A DNA stretch of 64,000 bases from Acidovorax sp. 1608163 (GCF_003669015.1 NZ_CP033069.1:1367001-1431000); one strand, 5' to 3'; positions 30,820 through 41,794 are shown, numbered from the stretch's first letter. A program made the numbers and translations. Notes: generated by a model not told the origin, from the sequence alone.

Positions 30820-31845
30820 GTGTCCACTATCTTGCCGGTCCCGCAAACCCCGTCTGCCAAGGCGGGGCGTGGCGCTCAACGGACCACGCCACCTCGTCCG
30901 CAGCCCTTGATCTCTGGCATGTTGGCTGACCGCATTTTTGGTTGGCTCGCTCGCAGCGCAGCCGTGCTGACCCTGCTGCTCCTGGTGGGCATCCTTGTTT
31001 CTTTGGTGATCGGAGCCTGGCCTTCGATCGCGAAATATGGCCTCAGTTTCCTGACCCGTAGCGTCTGGGACCCCGTACAGAACGAGTACGGTGGCTTGGT
31101 CATGATTTACGGCACTTTGGCCACCTCGGTCATTGCCTTGCTGATCGCAGTGCCCGTGAGTTTTGGCATTGCGCTGTTTTTGACCGAACTTTCTCCCGCC
31201 TGGCTCAAGCGTCCTTTGGGGACTGCGATCGAGCTGCTGGCGGCCGTGCCGTCGATTGTGTATGGCATGTGGGGGCTGATGGTGTTTGGCCCCATTCTTG
31301 CACGCTTTGTGCAGCAGCCTTTGCAAGCGATGTTCAGCGGCGTGCCTTACCTGGGCGCTTTTGTGTCGGGCCCTCCCGTGGGCATCGGCATTTTGTCGGC
31401 GGGCATCATCCTGGCCATCATGATCATCCCCTTCATTGCGTCGGTGATGCGTGATGTGTTTGAGGTGACCCCCGCCTTGCTCAAAGAGTCTGCCTATGGC
31501 TTGGGTGCAACCACTTGGGAGGTTGTCTTCAAAGTGGTGCTGCCGTTCACCAAGACCGGTGTGCTTGGTGGCGTCATGCTGGGCCTGGGCCGTGCGTTGG
31601 GCGAAACCATGGCCGTGACATTCGTCATCGGCAATATGAACCAGCTCGACTCCCTGTCGGTGTTTGAAGCAGCCAATAGCATCACCTCTGCTTTGGCCAA
31701 CGAGTTCGCCGAAGCGGGCGAAGGCCTGCACCAGGCATCGCTGATTTACCTGGGCTTGGTGTTGTTCTTCATCACCTTCGTGGTGCTGTCTTTGTCCAAG
31801 CTGTTGCTGTCGCGTCTTAAAAAGAGTGAAGGGGCGCGTTCATGA
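30820..31845 (+). CDS. pstC: Phosphate ABC transporter permease PstC
   Basis: The 341-residue inner-membrane permease starts at GTG. It has a Pro/Arg-rich cytoplasmic N-terminus of about 35 residues, then six predicted membrane segments. The binding-protein-dependent transport motif [21 protein letters not shown] near residue 226 contacts PstB. The segment [16 protein letters not shown] is typical of PstC. The stop overlaps the pstA start (ATGA). Confidence 0.96.
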   Translation: MSTILPVPQTPSAKAGRGAQRTTPPRPQPLISGMLADRIFGWLARSAAVLTLLLLVGILVSLVIGAWPSIAKYGLSFLTRSVWDPVQNEYGGLVMIYGTLATSVIALLIAVPVSFGIALFLTELSPAWLKRPLGTAIELLAAVPSIVYGMWGLMVFGPILARFVQQPLQAMFSGVPYLGAFVSGPPVGIGILSAGIILAIMIIPFIASVMRDVFEVTPALLKESAYGLGATTWEVVFKVVLPFTKTGVLGGVMLGLGRALGETMAVTFVIGNMNQLDSLSVFEAANSITSALANEFAEAGEGLHQASLIYLGLVLFFITFVVLSLSKLLLSRLKKSEGARS

Positions 31846-32723
31846 GTACCTCTCAACGCCTGATTTCTGCCGCCGATTTGGCGCAAATGCGGCAAACCCG
31901 CTACAACGGCCGCAAGCGCGTCAACCAGATTGCGCTCACGCTGTCTTTGGCGGCCATGCTGTTCGGTGTGTTCTGGCTGGTCTGGATTCTGTGGGAAACC
32001 ATCCGCCTGGGCCTGGGTGGCCTGAGCGTGGCGCTGTTCACGCAGATGACCCCTCCACCCAACGAGGTGGGAGGTATCTCCAACGCCATCTTTGGCTCGC
32101 TGGTCATGGTAACGATGGCCACGTTTGTGGGCACGCCCATCGGCATCATGGCCGGGATCTACCTGGCCGAGTACGAGTCGCGCAGCTGGCTGGCGGCCAC
32201 GACCCGGTTCGTGAACGACATTTTGCTGTCCGCCCCGAGCATCGTGATCGGCCTGTTTGTGTACGCAGTGGTGGTGGCCCGGTTCAAGAGCTTCTCAGGC
32301 TACGCCGGGGTGCTGGCCTTGGCGCTGATCGTGATTCCGGTGGTCATCCGCACTACCGAAAACATGCTGCTGTTGGTGCCTGCCAGCCTGCGTGAGGCGG
32401 CGTATGCCCTGGGCACGCCCAAGTGGCGCGTCATCACCATGGTCACCTTGCGCGCGGCCCGTGCCGGTGTGATCACTGGGGTGCTGCTGGCTGTGGCGCG
32501 CATTGCGGGTGAGACGGCACCTCTGCTGTTCACCGCGCTCAACAACCAGTTCTGGAACGCCGATCTGTCCAAACCCATGGCCAGCCTGCCGGTCACGATT
32601 TTCAAATTTGCGATGAGCCCCTATGAGAATTGGCAGGAGCTGGCGTGGGCCGGCGTGTTCCTGATCACGGTAGCCGTTCTCGGTCTCAACATCCTGGCGC
32701 GTGTTTTGACACGCCAGAAATAA
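31842..32723 (+). CDS. pstA: Phosphate ABC transporter permease PstA
   Basis: The 293-residue partner permease of PstC. Six hydrophobic segments, the EAA-type loop [20 protein letters not shown] and [20 protein letters not shown], which is typical of PstA. The start overlaps pstC by 4 bases and pstB follows after 15 bp. Confidence 0.96.
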   Translation: MSTSQRLISAADLAQMRQTRYNGRKRVNQIALTLSLAAMLFGVFWLVWILWETIRLGLGGLSVALFTQMTPPPNEVGGISNAIFGSLVMVTMATFVGTPIGIMAGIYLAEYESRSWLAATTRFVNDILLSAPSIVIGLFVYAVVVARFKSFSGYAGVLALALIVIPVVIRTTENMLLLVPASLREAAYALGTPKWRVITMVTLRAARAGVITGVLLAVARIAGETAPLLFTALNNQFWNADLSKPMASLPVTIFKFAMSPYENWQELAWAGVFLITVAVLGLNILARVLTRQK

Positions 32724-32738
32724 ACAAGGAAGACATTC

Positions 32739-33524
32739 ATGCCCTCCACCCTGCAAGCATCCGCATCCGCCAACTCCAAGATCACGGTGCGCGATCTGAA
32801 CTTTTACTACGGCAAATTCCACGCCCTCAAGGGCATCAACCTGGACATCCCCGAGAACAAGGTCACGGCCTTCATCGGTCCATCGGGCTGTGGCAAATCC
32901 ACCTTGTTGCGCACCTTCAACCGCATGTTCGAGCTGTACCCTGAGCAGCGCGCTGAAGGCCAGATCGTGCTGGATGGTGAAAACCTGCTGACCAGCAAGC
33001 AAGACGTGGCCTTGGTGCGCGCCAAGGTGGGCATGGTGTTCCAGAAACCCACGCCGTTCCCCATGTCCATCTACGACAACATTGCGTTTGGTGTGAAGCT
33101 GTTTGAAAGCCTCAATGCCACCGACATGGACGACCGTGTGGAATGGGCGCTGCGCAAGGCGGCACTGTGGAACGAAGTCAAGGACAAGCTCAACCAAAGC
33201 GGCTCCAGCCTCTCGGGCGGCCAACAGCAGCGCCTGTGTATTGCACGCGGCATTGCCATCAAGCCCGAAGTGCTGTTGCTGGACGAGCCTTGCTCGGCGC
33301 TGGACCCTATCTCCACCGCCAAGGTCGAGGAACTGATTGCCGAGCTGAAGAACGACTACACCGTGGTCATCGTGACCCACAACATGCAGCAGGCCGCGCG
33401 CTGCAGCGACTACACCGCCTACATGTACCTGGGCGATCTGGTGGAGTTTGGCGAGACAGAGCAGATGTTCTTCAAGCCCCAGCGCAAGGAAACCGAAGAC
33501 TACATTACCGGCCGTTTCGGCTGA
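32739..33524 (+). CDS. pstB: Phosphate ABC transporter ATPase PstB
   Basis: The 261-residue ATPase that powers PstCA. Walker A is GPSGCGKST, the Q-loop follows in [18 protein letters not shown], the ABC signature is [16 protein letters not shown], Walker B is [13 protein letters not shown], and the switch His is in [12 protein letters not shown]. Length and motifs are standard for PstB. phoU follows after 9 bp. Confidence 0.98.
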   Translation: MPSTLQASASANSKITVRDLNFYYGKFHALKGINLDIPENKVTAFIGPSGCGKSTLLRTFNRMFELYPEQRAEGQIVLDGENLLTSKQDVALVRAKVGMVFQKPTPFPMSIYDNIAFGVKLFESLNATDMDDRVEWALRKAALWNEVKDKLNQSGSSLSGGQQQRLCIARGIAIKPEVLLLDEPCSALDPISTAKVEELIAELKNDYTVVIVTHNMQQAARCSDYTAYMYLGDLVEFGETEQMFFKPQRKETEDYITGRFG

Positions 33525-33533
33525 GGAGACACC

Positions 33534-34238
33534 ATGCCCGAAAAACACCTGTCCACCCAGTTTGACAGCGAACTCAACAACGTCTCTTCCCGTGTGATGG
33601 AGTTGGGCGGCTTGGTGGAATCCCAAATCCGCCAGGCGATCTATGCCTTGTCGCAGTTCAGCATGGAGGCCGTGGAGCAAGTGGTTGCCATGGAGCAGCG
33701 CGTGAATGCCATGGAAGTGGAGATTGACCATGAGCTTTCTTCCATCATCGCCCGCCGGCAACCCACGGCGCGCGACCTGCGCTTGCTGATTGCCTTCTCG
33801 AAGGCCACGGCCAACCTCGAACGCATGGGCGACGAAGCACACAAGATGGCGCGCATGGTCAAGTCCATCATTGAAAGCGGTGCCGCGCGCTCACTGCCCT
33901 CCAGTGATTTGCGCATGGCGGCAGATTTGGCCTCTGGCCTGCTGCGCAAGGCCCTGGATGCCTTTGCCCGCCTGGACACCAAAGCCGCGCTCGCCATTCT
34001 GAAAGAAGACGATCTGATCGACAAGGAGTTCGACGGGTTTGTGCGCAAGCTGGTCACCTACATGATGGAAGACCCTCGCACCATCTCTGCCAGCCTGGAC
34101 TTGCTCTTTTTGGCCAAGGCGATTGAGCGCATTGGCGACCACTCCAAGAATGTGGCCGAACTCATCATCTATCTGGTCAAAGGCAAGGACGTGCGCCATG
34201 CCGCGATGGACGATATTGAATCGACCGTGTTGCAGTAA
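33534..34238 (+). CDS. phoU: Phosphate signalling protein PhoU
   Basis: PhoU links PstB activity to PhoR and represses the Pho regulon when phosphate is ample. The 234-residue all-helical protein has two PhoU repeats, each with an acidic metal-binding motif (FSKATANLERMGDEAHKMAR and FLAKAIERIGDHSKNVAELI). It starts behind GAGGAG in the pst operon and precedes phoB by 15 bp. Confidence 0.97.
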   Translation: MPEKHLSTQFDSELNNVSSRVMELGGLVESQIRQAIYALSQFSMEAVEQVVAMEQRVNAMEVEIDHELSSIIARRQPTARDLRLLIAFSKATANLERMGDEAHKMARMVKSIIESGAARSLPSSDLRMAADLASGLLRKALDAFARLDTKAALAILKEDDLIDKEFDGFVRKLVTYMMEDPRTISASLDLLFLAKAIERIGDHSKNVAELIIYLVKGKDVRHAAMDDIESTVLQ

Positions 34239-34253
34239 GGGAAGGGCGTAGCC

Positions 34254-34961
34254 ATGAAGAAAATGCCCCGGGTCTTGATCGTTGAGGATGAACCCGCGAT
34301 TGCTGAGCTGATTGCCGTGAACCTGCGGCACAACGGGTTCCAGCCCATCTGGTCGGAAGATGGCGAGTCGGCCCAGCGCGAGCTGGATGCCGTGCTGCCA
34401 GACGTGATCCTGCTGGACTGGATGCTGCCAGGCCAAAGCGGCCTGCAGCTCGCCCGCAAGTGGCGCGCCGACAGCCGCATCAAGGCCATCCCGATCTTGA
34501 TGCTCACTGCGCGCGGGGACGAGCCTGACAAGGTGGCCGGTCTGGATGCTGGTGCAGACGACTACATCACCAAGCCGTTTTCCACGCAGGAGCTGCTGGC
34601 CCGCATCCGCGCCGTGCTGCGCCGCCGCGCGCCCGAGCAGGTGAACGACAGCGTGACCATTGGCGATCTGGTGCTGGACGCGGCCACCTACCGCGTCACC
34701 TTCCAGGCGCAGCCCCTCAAGGTGGGCCCCACCGAGTTCAAGCTGCTGCACTTTCTCATGAAGCACTCGGAGCGGGTGCACAGCCGCTCGCAATTGCTCG
34801 ACAAGGTGTGGGGCGACCATGTGTTCATTGAAGAGCGCACTGTGGATGTCCACGTCAAGCGCTTGCGCGAGGCGCTGGGCACAGCAGGCACCATGGTCGA
34901 GACCGTGCGCGGCGCAGGTTATCGTCTCACGGCCCAGCCCCAGGCGCTGATGCAGGCCTGA
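34254..34961 (+). CDS. phoB: Phosphate regulon response regulator PhoB
   Basis: The 235-residue OmpR-type regulator binds the Pho boxes seen upstream of ppk1 and pstS. The receiver domain has the acidic pocket VEDEP, phospho-acceptor Asp55 in ILLDWMLPG and the conserved Lys of YITKPFSTQELLARI. The C-terminal winged helix contains RVHSRSQLLDKVWGDHVFIE and VDVHVKRLREAL. An intrinsic terminator follows, before phoR. Confidence 0.97.
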   Translation: MKKMPRVLIVEDEPAIAELIAVNLRHNGFQPIWSEDGESAQRELDAVLPDVILLDWMLPGQSGLQLARKWRADSRIKAIPILMLTARGDEPDKVAGLDAGADDYITKPFSTQELLARIRAVLRRRAPEQVNDSVTIGDLVLDAATYRVTFQAQPLKVGPTEFKLLHFLMKHSERVHSRSQLLDKVWGDHVFIEERTVDVHVKRLREALGTAGTMVETVRGAGYRLTAQPQALMQA

Positions 34962-35007
34962 GGGCCAGCGCCCAGCTGCCGCTGGGTTTGCACTGAACGG
35001 GCCACAG

Positions 35008-35039
35008 GCGGGCCTGCCATCGAAATGGCCCGCATTTTT
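35008..35039 (+). terminator. Intrinsic terminator between phoB and phoR
   Basis: Stem GCGGGCC / GGCCCGC (7 bp, 12-nt loop) followed by ATTTTT. It lies 47 bp past phoB and 21 bp before phoR, so only part of the pst transcript should reach phoR. Confidence 0.65.
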
Positions 35040-35059
35040 GAGAAAGCTGTGCGTCTCGC

Positions 35060-36384
35060 ATGTTTTGGCGTTTTGTGTTTTTCCTGACCTGGCAACTGGC
35101 CGGGGGCGGGCTGGGCTGGTGGCGGGCAGGGCCCTGGGGAGCGGCACTGGGGGCTGCGCTGGCGGGCTGGGCATGGTTTGTCTGGGATCTGTCGCGGGGG
35201 GCTCGCGTGCTGCTGTGGTTGCGCACGGGCGAGTTGGCCAAGGCGCCCCACATGCGTGGCATGTGGGGTGAAGCCGCAGACCGCGCTCGGCGCCTGCTGC
35301 GCCAGAGTGATGCCAGAGAACAAGACAGCCTGAGCCGGCTGCACGAAATTTTGGCCGCGCTGCAGGCCACGCCCAATGGCGTGGTGCTGCTCGACAGCGA
35401 AGGCCACATTGAATGGTGCAACCAGATCGCGGCCAGCCAGTTTGGCATCGATGCGCAACGCGACGTGATGCAGTCCATCGGCAACCTGGTGCGCGACCCC
35501 GACTTCAGTGCCTACTACGCCGCACATGATTTTTCGCACGACGTGGTGCTGCAGGGCCGCGACAGCAAGCCTTCACGCCCGGTGCGCATCTCGGTGCACC
35601 TGCACCCCTATGGCGACGGGCGCAAACTGCTGCTGTCGCGCGATGTGACGGCCTTGGAGCAGGCCGATGCCATGCGCCGCGATTTCGTGGCCAACGTGTC
35701 GCACGAGATTCGCACGCCGTTGACGGTGTTGATCGGCTTTGTGGAGACTTTGCAGACCCTGCAGCTCTCGCCACAAGAGCGCAACCGTTACCTGGGCATG
35801 ATGGCGCAGCAGGCCTCGCGCATGCAAAGCGTGGTGCAGGATTTGCTCACGCTCTCGCGCCTGGAGGGCAGTCCGCCGCCCGGTATTTCAGAATGGACGC
35901 CCGTGCAGGCGTTGCTTCACCGCTGCGAAGAGGAAGCTCGGGCGTTGTCCTCATTGCTTACGCCTAACCAGGCGCGCCCGCATGTGCTGGGGTTTCCTGC
36001 GCCCGAACAGTTGCGCGCCATGGGTGACATTGCCGGGGTGCCCGCTGAGTTGCAAAGCGCGCTTTCCAACATCATCAACAATGCCATCCGCTACACGCCG
36101 GTGGGTGGCAGCATCACGGTGACCTGGGAGCGCTCCGGCGATGGATCGGCCGTGTTCTCTGTGCGCGACACCGGGCCAGGCATTGCCGCCGAACACATCC
36201 CCGGCTGACGGAACGCTTTTACCGTGTGGACCGCAGCCGCTCGCGTGAAACCGGAGGCACAGGCCTGGGTCTGGCCATCGTCAAGCATGTGCTGCAGCGC
36301 CACGGTGCTTCGCTCAACATCGCCAGTGAGGTGGGCAAAGGCTCGATCTTCTCAGTGTCCTTCCCGGCCAATCGCCTACGCTGA
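35060..36384 (+). CDS. phoR: Phosphate regulon sensor kinase PhoR (apparent frameshift)
   Basis: PhoR phosphorylates PhoB when phosphate is scarce. The protein has an N-terminal membrane region, a PAS domain (about residues 95-190), the HisKA helix [15 protein letters not shown] with His215, and the ATP-binding boxes [11 protein letters not shown] and DTGPGI. The reading frame stops at 36206. The C run 36199-36202 has four Cs; with five, the frame continues [20 protein letters not shown] and [13 protein letters not shown] to the stop at 36384, giving a normal 441-aa protein. The last 9 bases overlap the convergent MATE gene. Probably a sequencing error; if real, the kinase lacks its G2 box. 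Confidence 0.9.
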
Positions 36385-37766
36385 TGGCGGGGGCAGCGCC
36401 GTCCGTGCGGCGGCTTTGAGCAGCATGGCGCCAAACGCGGCGGCGGTGATGGCCAGGGCCAGGGCGCTGCAGGCCCAGAATGCAGTGGGTGAGTGGGCCA
36501 TCTGCGCCCAGGGGCTCCATGTGCCGTAAGCAAGCAGGTAGCCGCCCCCTAGCCCCAGGCCCCACAGCAGCACGCAATACACCACCAGTGGTGCCACCGT
36601 GATGTGGTAGCTGCGCAGCACAAAGACGCACAGGGTTTGGCAGGCATCGGCCAGGTGGTAGGCCGCTACCCACAGCAGCAAGCCCGACGCCACCGCCACC
36701 ACGGCAGGGCTGCCCGAGTACAGGCTGGCTATGGCATGGTTTGCTATAAATAACATAGCTGCTAGCGCAATACCTGTGAGCGCTGCAAGCCTAAAACCCA
36801 TATGAACGATGCGGCGGGCGTGTTGCGGGTCACCCGCGCCCAGCCAGTAGCTCACGCGGGTGCTGGTGGCAATCGCCAGTGACAGGGGCACCATGTACAG
36901 CAGGGCCCCCATGTTCGAGGCGATCTGGTGCGCCGCCGCCGCCGTGGTGCCCTGGCGCGCGATGAACAACGCCATCAGCGTGAACGACGTCACCTCCACC
37001 ATGATGGCCAAGCCCGCAGGCACGCCCAGTTGCAAGAAACTGCCCAGGGTGGGGCCATGGGGGCGCTCCAGCGGGCGCCACAGTTGCAGCGGCTCGTAGA
37101 TGCTTTGGGTGCGCAGCAGCCACAGCGCCAGCCCCAGCATGGTGTAGTTCACGATCAGCGTGGCCCAGGCGCACCCCACCACCCCTTGGGCGGGCAGGCC
37201 CGCGCCGCCCAGCGTGAACCAGATGGACAGCGGGATTTTGATAAAAAGCGAGCCCACCTGCAGCCAGGTCACCAACTGCGGCCTGCCCAGCGCCTGGTTC
37301 AGTGTGCTGTAGATGCGAAACAGCAGCGCGGCAGGCAGTGCGAAGGCCAGCACCGCCAGGTATTGCACCACCTCGGCGCGCAGCGTGGGCGGGATCTCGG
37401 TCCATCGCAGGAGAGGGGCGGGTGACAACAGCAGCCCCATGCCCAGCACCGATGCGGCTGCACACAGGTACAGCGACTGCCGCACCGACCGCCCCACCGC
37501 TGGCAGGTCGCCTGCGCCACGTTGCTGCGCCCACACCGGCATCAGTGCCTGCAGCACCCCCATCAGGCCCACATAAATGCTGATGAAAATCGCCGAGCCC
37601 ACCGACAGTGCCGCCAATGACGCTTCGCCATCCCGGCCTGCGACCAAGGTGTCAGTGACGCCAAACGCCATCACCGCCAACTGCCCTGCCAGCACGGTGG
37701 CCGCGTGGCGTGCAATCTGGGGTAGTTCGGGGGCTTGTCTTGAATACGGGGCAGGGCGTTAGTCAT
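36376..37766 (-). CDS. MATE-family multidrug/metabolite exporter (apparent frameshift)
   Basis: MATE proteins export cationic compounds with Na+ or H+. About 12 membrane segments are seen; typical parts are [40 protein letters not shown] and [13 protein letters not shown]. The uninterrupted frame covers only 37695-36376. Upstream, ATG at 37766 reads [13 protein letters not shown] and joins [15 protein letters not shown] in the main frame if the G run 37729-37733 (five) had six bases. The repaired protein has 463 aa, normal for the family. A palindromic element (36741-36799) is translated inside it as [13 protein letters not shown]. Confidence 0.85.
36741..36799 (-). repeat. Palindromic element copy 4, inside the MATE gene
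   Basis: Minus-strand reading: TTTTAGGCTTGCAGCGCTCA, then TTGCGCTAGCAGCTATGTTA, then TTTATAGCAA. It is in frame and encodes one membrane helix of the exporter. Confidence 0.8.
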
Positions 37767-37923
37767 GCGGGACTGGGGTGGGGGCGTGGCTGACACTTGT
37801 GTAGCGAGGCTCGATGGCAGACGGAGCGTGCGGCCGTGCTGCACGATCCATTGGCATCATTGCAGACCGCGTTGTCGCCCTGGATCGGACGGCACAGGCG
37901 GACGGGCTTTGGCGCTAAGGCCG

Positions 37924-39630
37924 CTACCGCGAGGTGCGTTGGAACACCAGCACCTGGTCGTTCTTGTCGGTGGGTCGGGGCACATTGGCGACGGGCGTCC
38001 ACTCAGCGGCCTGAACAACGCCCGGAGGTGCAGGCCATGCGCTCGCATCCACCAGCAACCAGTTGCAGTCCTTGTTGCCATTCTTGCTGTCGGCTGGCTG
38101 CAGGGTGAGCCCGCCGTGGTACTGAAAGGCCGCAGTTTGCGCGCGGCTGAGCCCGTAGGTCTGCACGCAGCTTTGCGGCGCATCTGGCATCACCCGCAGC
38201 ATGTTTTGCACCTGAGGCACATAGCTGCGCGCGTGATTGAGCAAAGGCAACCATAGCGTCATGAGCAGCAGCCAGCCCAGCGCGGCACCGCTGGCGGGCA
38301 GCACCAGGCTCTTCCAGATAGCGGCGCGGTCGCGCGAAGCCCGCCACCACACAAGGCTGCACCAGGCCACCGAAGCGGCCAGCGCCACCAGCAAAGCGAT
38401 CCATGAAAAGGAGGGCGCAAACTCAGGCGCCAGCTTGGCCACGTTGGCTGCCGGTTTAGCGGGTACGCCGGTTTGCATGGCAATCCAGATCACCCAGATG
38501 GCCAAGGCTGAAAGGCTGAAGAACAGCAATGTGAACCAATCGATCAGCGCTGCCACGGCGCGGCTGAGGGTGGGCAGGGCAAAGGCCGCCAGCGTGGCCA
38601 TGGCTGGCAGGCCCAGCAGCAGGGCGCGGTCAGCCGGGTTGGTGGTGACTGTGGCCCCGATGGACACCAGCGAAAACCACAGCGGCAACCACAGGTGGCG
38701 GTGCCATTGGGCACTGGCAATCTGTTTGCGCCAGCGCCACAAAGTCCAGATGGCCAGAGGCCAGGCAGGCCAGCCAAACCACAGCAGCAGGCGTGCCAGG
38801 CTCAGCCATTCCTTGCCACCTGCCGCAATGCCCACAATGCGCCAGCCCCACAGGCCCAACAGCCAGGTCATTCCGGCGATGGCTGCCAGCAGCGCGAGGG
38901 TGGCGCAGGCCCAGGTGCGGCGGTCCGCTACTTCCTGGGCCGGGGCATACCATAGCAGCCAGGCCCCACCCAGGCCCAGCAAGGTGGCCAGTGTGGGCGC
39001 ACCTGCCAGCGCCAGGCCTGCCAGCCCGGCCACCAGGGCCAGCGCAGGTGCTACGCGGTGAAACGCCAGGCCTGCGAAGCCAAAAAACACCAGCGCGGTG
39101 CAGCACAACTGCACCAGGTAACTGGTGGCCTCGTGCGAGAGTTGCGCCAGCCCCAGGCAGGCCAGCAGGGCCAGCAGCCCGCCATCGGCCATAGCGCGGG
39201 CGTAGTCGGTGGGAAGGGCCTCACCACCAAACGCAAACGCGACCGGCTGGGCGGCAGGGCTGCGGGCCAGGTAATACACGCCGTACCAGGTGGCCACCAG
39301 GGTCAGCACCAGCAGCCCCACAAAAGGCAAGCGCGCAGCCATGTCGGGCGATATGCCTGCGGGTGCCCACTGGATGGCCAAGGCCCCTAGCCAGTAAGGC
39401 AGCAGGCCATCGGTCTCCGGGGCTACCCCGCCCAGCAATGGGTTTAACCAGGAGGTCTTGCCCCGCGCCAGCTCCAGCATGTAGCCAAAGGCGCTGACAT
39501 CAGAACTCTTCCACGGGTCGCGCACCACAAAGCCCGGGATGACATACGCCATGCACAGCAACAGCAGGGCCCAGCGGGGCAGTGCCTTGGCGGCTTTTTG
39601 GCTAACGATGGCGGGTGTGGGCGGGGTCAC
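37924..39630 (-). CDS. ArnT/PMT-like polytopic membrane glycosyltransferase
   Basis: The 568-residue protein has 11-13 hydrophobic segments. The first extracytoplasmic loop (VVRDPWKSSDVSAFGYMLEL, then LPYWLGALAIQWAPAG) has the acidic residues usual in GT-C enzymes such as ArnT that use undecaprenyl-phosphate sugars. A soluble C-terminal domain of about 110 residues follows (QSCVQTYGLSRAQTAAFQYH). The sugar and acceptor are unknown; lipid A or protein modification is possible. I chose GTG at 39630; longer starts would run into the rpmE terminator. Lies between rpmE and the MATE gene on the same strand. Confidence 0.72.
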   Translation of the reverse strand: MTPPTPAIVSQKAAKALPRWALLLLCMAYVIPGFVVRDPWKSSDVSAFGYMLELARGKTSWLNPLLGGVAPETDGLLPYWLGALAIQWAPAGISPDMAARLPFVGLLVLTLVATWYGVYYLARSPAAQPVAFAFGGEALPTDYARAMADGGLLALLACLGLAQLSHEATSYLVQLCCTALVFFGFAGLAFHRVAPALALVAGLAGLALAGAPTLATLLGLGGAWLLWYAPAQEVADRRTWACATLALLAAIAGMTWLLGLWGWRIVGIAAGGKEWLSLARLLLWFGWPAWPLAIWTLWRWRKQIASAQWHRHLWLPLWFSLVSIGATVTTNPADRALLLGLPAMATLAAFALPTLSRAVAALIDWFTLLFFSLSALAIWVIWIAMQTGVPAKPAANVAKLAPEFAPSFSWIALLVALAASVAWCSLVWWRASRDRAAIWKSLVLPASGAALGWLLLMTLWLPLLNHARSYVPQVQNMLRVMPDAPQSCVQTYGLSRAQTAAFQYHGGLTLQPADSKNGNKDCNWLLVDASAWPAPPGVVQAAEWTPVANVPRPTDKNDQVLVFQRTSR

Positions 39631-39718
39631 GCGAGATGCCAGGCAAGAAGATGAGGGGGACGAAAAAAAGAGGCGTTGCCGAGGATAAAGGCAAAACCAA
39701 AGAGCCAGAACCAAAGAA

Positions 39719-39750
39719 AAAAGGCAGCACGGTTGCCCGGGCTGCCTTTT
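39719..39750 (-). terminator. Intrinsic terminator after rpmE
   Basis: On the minus strand: AAAAGGCAGC / GCTGCCTTTT stem with a 12-nt loop, then TTTTTTCTTT. It is 19 bp past the rpmE stop. Confidence 0.85.
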
Positions 39751-39768
39751 TGGCGAAACGGCCGCGAA

Positions 39769-40026
39769 TTACTTCGCTGCGGTGGTCTTGCCGAAACGGT
39801 TGCGGAACTTCTCCACGCGGCCGCCCATGTTGTCCACCGACTTTTGTGTGCCAGTGTAGAAGGGGTGCGATTCAGAGGAAGTGTCCAGCTTGAACAGAGG
39901 ATAGTCCTTGCCTTCGAAGGTTTCGGTTTCCTTGGTGTTCACGCAAGAACGGGTCACGAACTTGAAGCCGTTGGACAGGTCAACGAACAACACTTCGCGG
40001 TAATTGGGGTGAATGCCTTCTTTCAT
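39769..40026 (-). CDS. rpmE2: Ribosomal protein bL31, type B
   Basis: The 85-residue protein has the start [20 protein letters not shown] and the end [18 protein letters not shown]. It has a single Cys (in RSCVNT) and lacks the Cys-x2-Cys zinc pair of ordinary L31, so it is the zinc-independent type B form. In many bacteria the type B form is induced on zinc shortage, but it is often the only L31 in this lineage. ATG at 40026 is the conserved start; an upstream TTG is in frame. Confidence 0.95.
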   Translation of the reverse strand: MKEGIHPNYREVLFVDLSNGFKFVTRSCVNTKETETFEGKDYPLFKLDTSSESHPFYTGTQKSVDNMGGRVEKFRNRFGKTTAAK

Positions 40027-40198
40027 GATCAATCCTTGTCAAGTGCGGGAGCCGTGCAGGACCCGGGGCAACCTTTGCACCGTGGAACATCCAGCGTACT
40101 TTCCGCAGAAAAAGCCCTCTATTATTGCACAGACGGTCGGACGGCATTTTTGCGATGGCCTGTGACCGCTGAAACTGGCGTGGCCTGGGCCAGAACCG

Positions 40199-40296
40199 CC
40201 GCGCAAGGGCTGCCCCGCCGCGCTGGCGGTGTCCCCCTTCCCGAATTGCGTAGCAATTTGGGAAGGGGGAAGGCGCGACAGCGCCTCAGGGGGAGC
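40199..40296. repeat. Two-hairpin dispersed repeat downstream of rho
   Basis: Hairpin 1: CCCCCTTCCCGAATTGC (40233-40249), loop GTA, GCAATTTGGGAAGGGGG (40253-40269), 17 bp with one G-T pair. Hairpin 2: GGCGC GACA GCGCC (40272-40285). No T-run. It begins 5 bp after the rho stop on the minus strand. I recognise this type of element from intergenic regions of Comamonadaceae; it may end or protect the rho transcript. Confidence 0.7.
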
Positions 40297-40300
40297 TTGT

Positions 40301-41563
40301 TTACCCGCCCCTTCGCATCATGTCAAAGAAGTCCACATTCGTTTTTGTGGCCTTCATGTTCTTGATCATGAGCTCCATCGACTCGATCTCGTCCATGTTG
40401 TACATGAACTGGCGCAGGATGCGGGTCTTTTGCAGGATCTCGGGCGCCAGCAGCAGCTCTTCGCGGCGCGTGCCGCTCTTGTTGAGCTCGATGGCGGGGA
40501 ACACGCGCTTTTCGTACAGGCGGCGGTTCAGGTGGATTTCGCAGTTGCCCGTGCCCTTGAATTCTTCAAAGATCACTTCGTCCATGCGGCTGCCGGTGTC
40601 GACCAGCGCGGTGGCGATGATGGTGAGCGAGCCACCTTCTTCGACCTTGCGGGCAGCGCCGAAGAAGCGCTTGGGGCGCTGCAGTGCGGCGGCGTCCACA
40701 CCGCCGGACAGCACCTTGCCGCTCGACGGCACGACGTTGTTGTAGGCGCGGGCCAGGCGGGTGATGGAGTCCAGCAGGATCACCACGTCCTTCTTGAGCT
40801 CGACTAGGCGCTTGGCGCGCTCGATCACCATCTCGGCCACGTGCACGTGGCGGGCGGCGGGCTCGTCGAAGGTGGAGGCGATGATCTCGCCCTTCACCGT
40901 GCGCTGCATTTCGGTCACTTCTTCAGGGCGCTCGTCTACCAGCAGCACCATCAGGTGCACATCGGGGTTGTTGGCCGTGATGGCGTGGGCGATGTGCTGC
41001 ATCATCACCGTCTTACCGCTCTTGGGCGGGGCGACGATCAGCGCGCGCTGGCCGCGGCCGATGGGGGCGATGATGTCGATGATGCGGCCGGTGATGTTCT
41101 CTTCACCCTTGATCTCGCGTTCCAGGCGCATTTGTTCCTTGGGGAACAGGGGCGTCAGGTTTTCGAACATCACCTTGTGCTTGTTTTGCTCCGGTGGGCC
41201 GCCGTTGACGGCATCGAGCTTGGTCAGGGCAAAGTAGCGCTCGCCATCCTTGGGCGTGCGCACTTCGCCTTCGATCATGTCCCCGGTGTGCAGATTGAAG
41301 CGGCGCACCTGGCTGGGGCTGATGTAGATGTCGTCCGTGCTGGCCGTGAAGCTGGTGTCGGGACTGCGCAAGAAGCCAAAACCATCGGGCAGGATTTCCA
41401 GCACGCCGTCTGCAAACACCTGTTCGCCCGCCTTGGCGCGCTTTTTGATGATGGCAAACATCAGCTCCTGCTTGCGCATGCGGCCCGTGTTTTCGATTTC
41501 GAGTTCTTCGGCCTGCTTCAGGACTTCAGACACGTGCAGTGCCTTGAGTTCGTTTAAGTGCAT
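40301..41563 (-). CDS. rho: Transcription termination factor Rho
   Basis: Rho is the hexameric RNA helicase that ends untranslated transcripts. The 420-residue protein has the N-terminal domain [20 protein letters not shown], the RNA-binding cold-shock-like part GFGFLRSPD, Walker A APPKSGKT, Walker [17 protein letters not shown], the Q-loop near [18 protein letters not shown] and the arginine finger region. Start ATG at 41563 follows AAGGAG; the frame is open upstream but without similarity. About 275 bp lie between trxA and rho, including a terminator. Confidence 0.98.
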   Translation of the reverse strand: MHLNELKALHVSEVLKQAEELEIENTGRMRKQELMFAIIKKRAKAGEQVFADGVLEILPDGFGFLRSPDTSFTASTDDIYISPSQVRRFNLHTGDMIEGEVRTPKDGERYFALTKLDAVNGGPPEQNKHKVMFENLTPLFPKEQMRLEREIKGEENITGRIIDIIAPIGRGQRALIVAPPKSGKTVMMQHIAHAITANNPDVHLMVLLVDERPEEVTEMQRTVKGEIIASTFDEPAARHVHVAEMVIERAKRLVELKKDVVILLDSITRLARAYNNVVPSSGKVLSGGVDAAALQRPKRFFGAARKVEEGGSLTIIATALVDTGSRMDEVIFEEFKGTGNCEIHLNRRLYEKRVFPAIELNKSGTRREELLLAPEILQKTRILRQFMYNMDEIESMELMIKNMKATKTNVDFFDMMRRGG

Positions 41564-41794
41564 GGAATGACTCCTTGGCGGAGCTGGTAAGAATCTTGGG
41601 GGAGTGGGGGCTGGTGCCAGATGGGCTGCTGTTTGCAGGTCCGGCTTGCCGGGGATCTTGGTCCGTCTGCCAGTGCGTGCAGGCCGGTGATCTGAAGGAA
41701 TTATGACAGGAAAAAATGCAGGCGCTTTGCGTGATCGCAATGGGGGCTGGTGCTGCGGCAGGGCTTTGGATCCATTGCGTGTCGCACGCACCCC

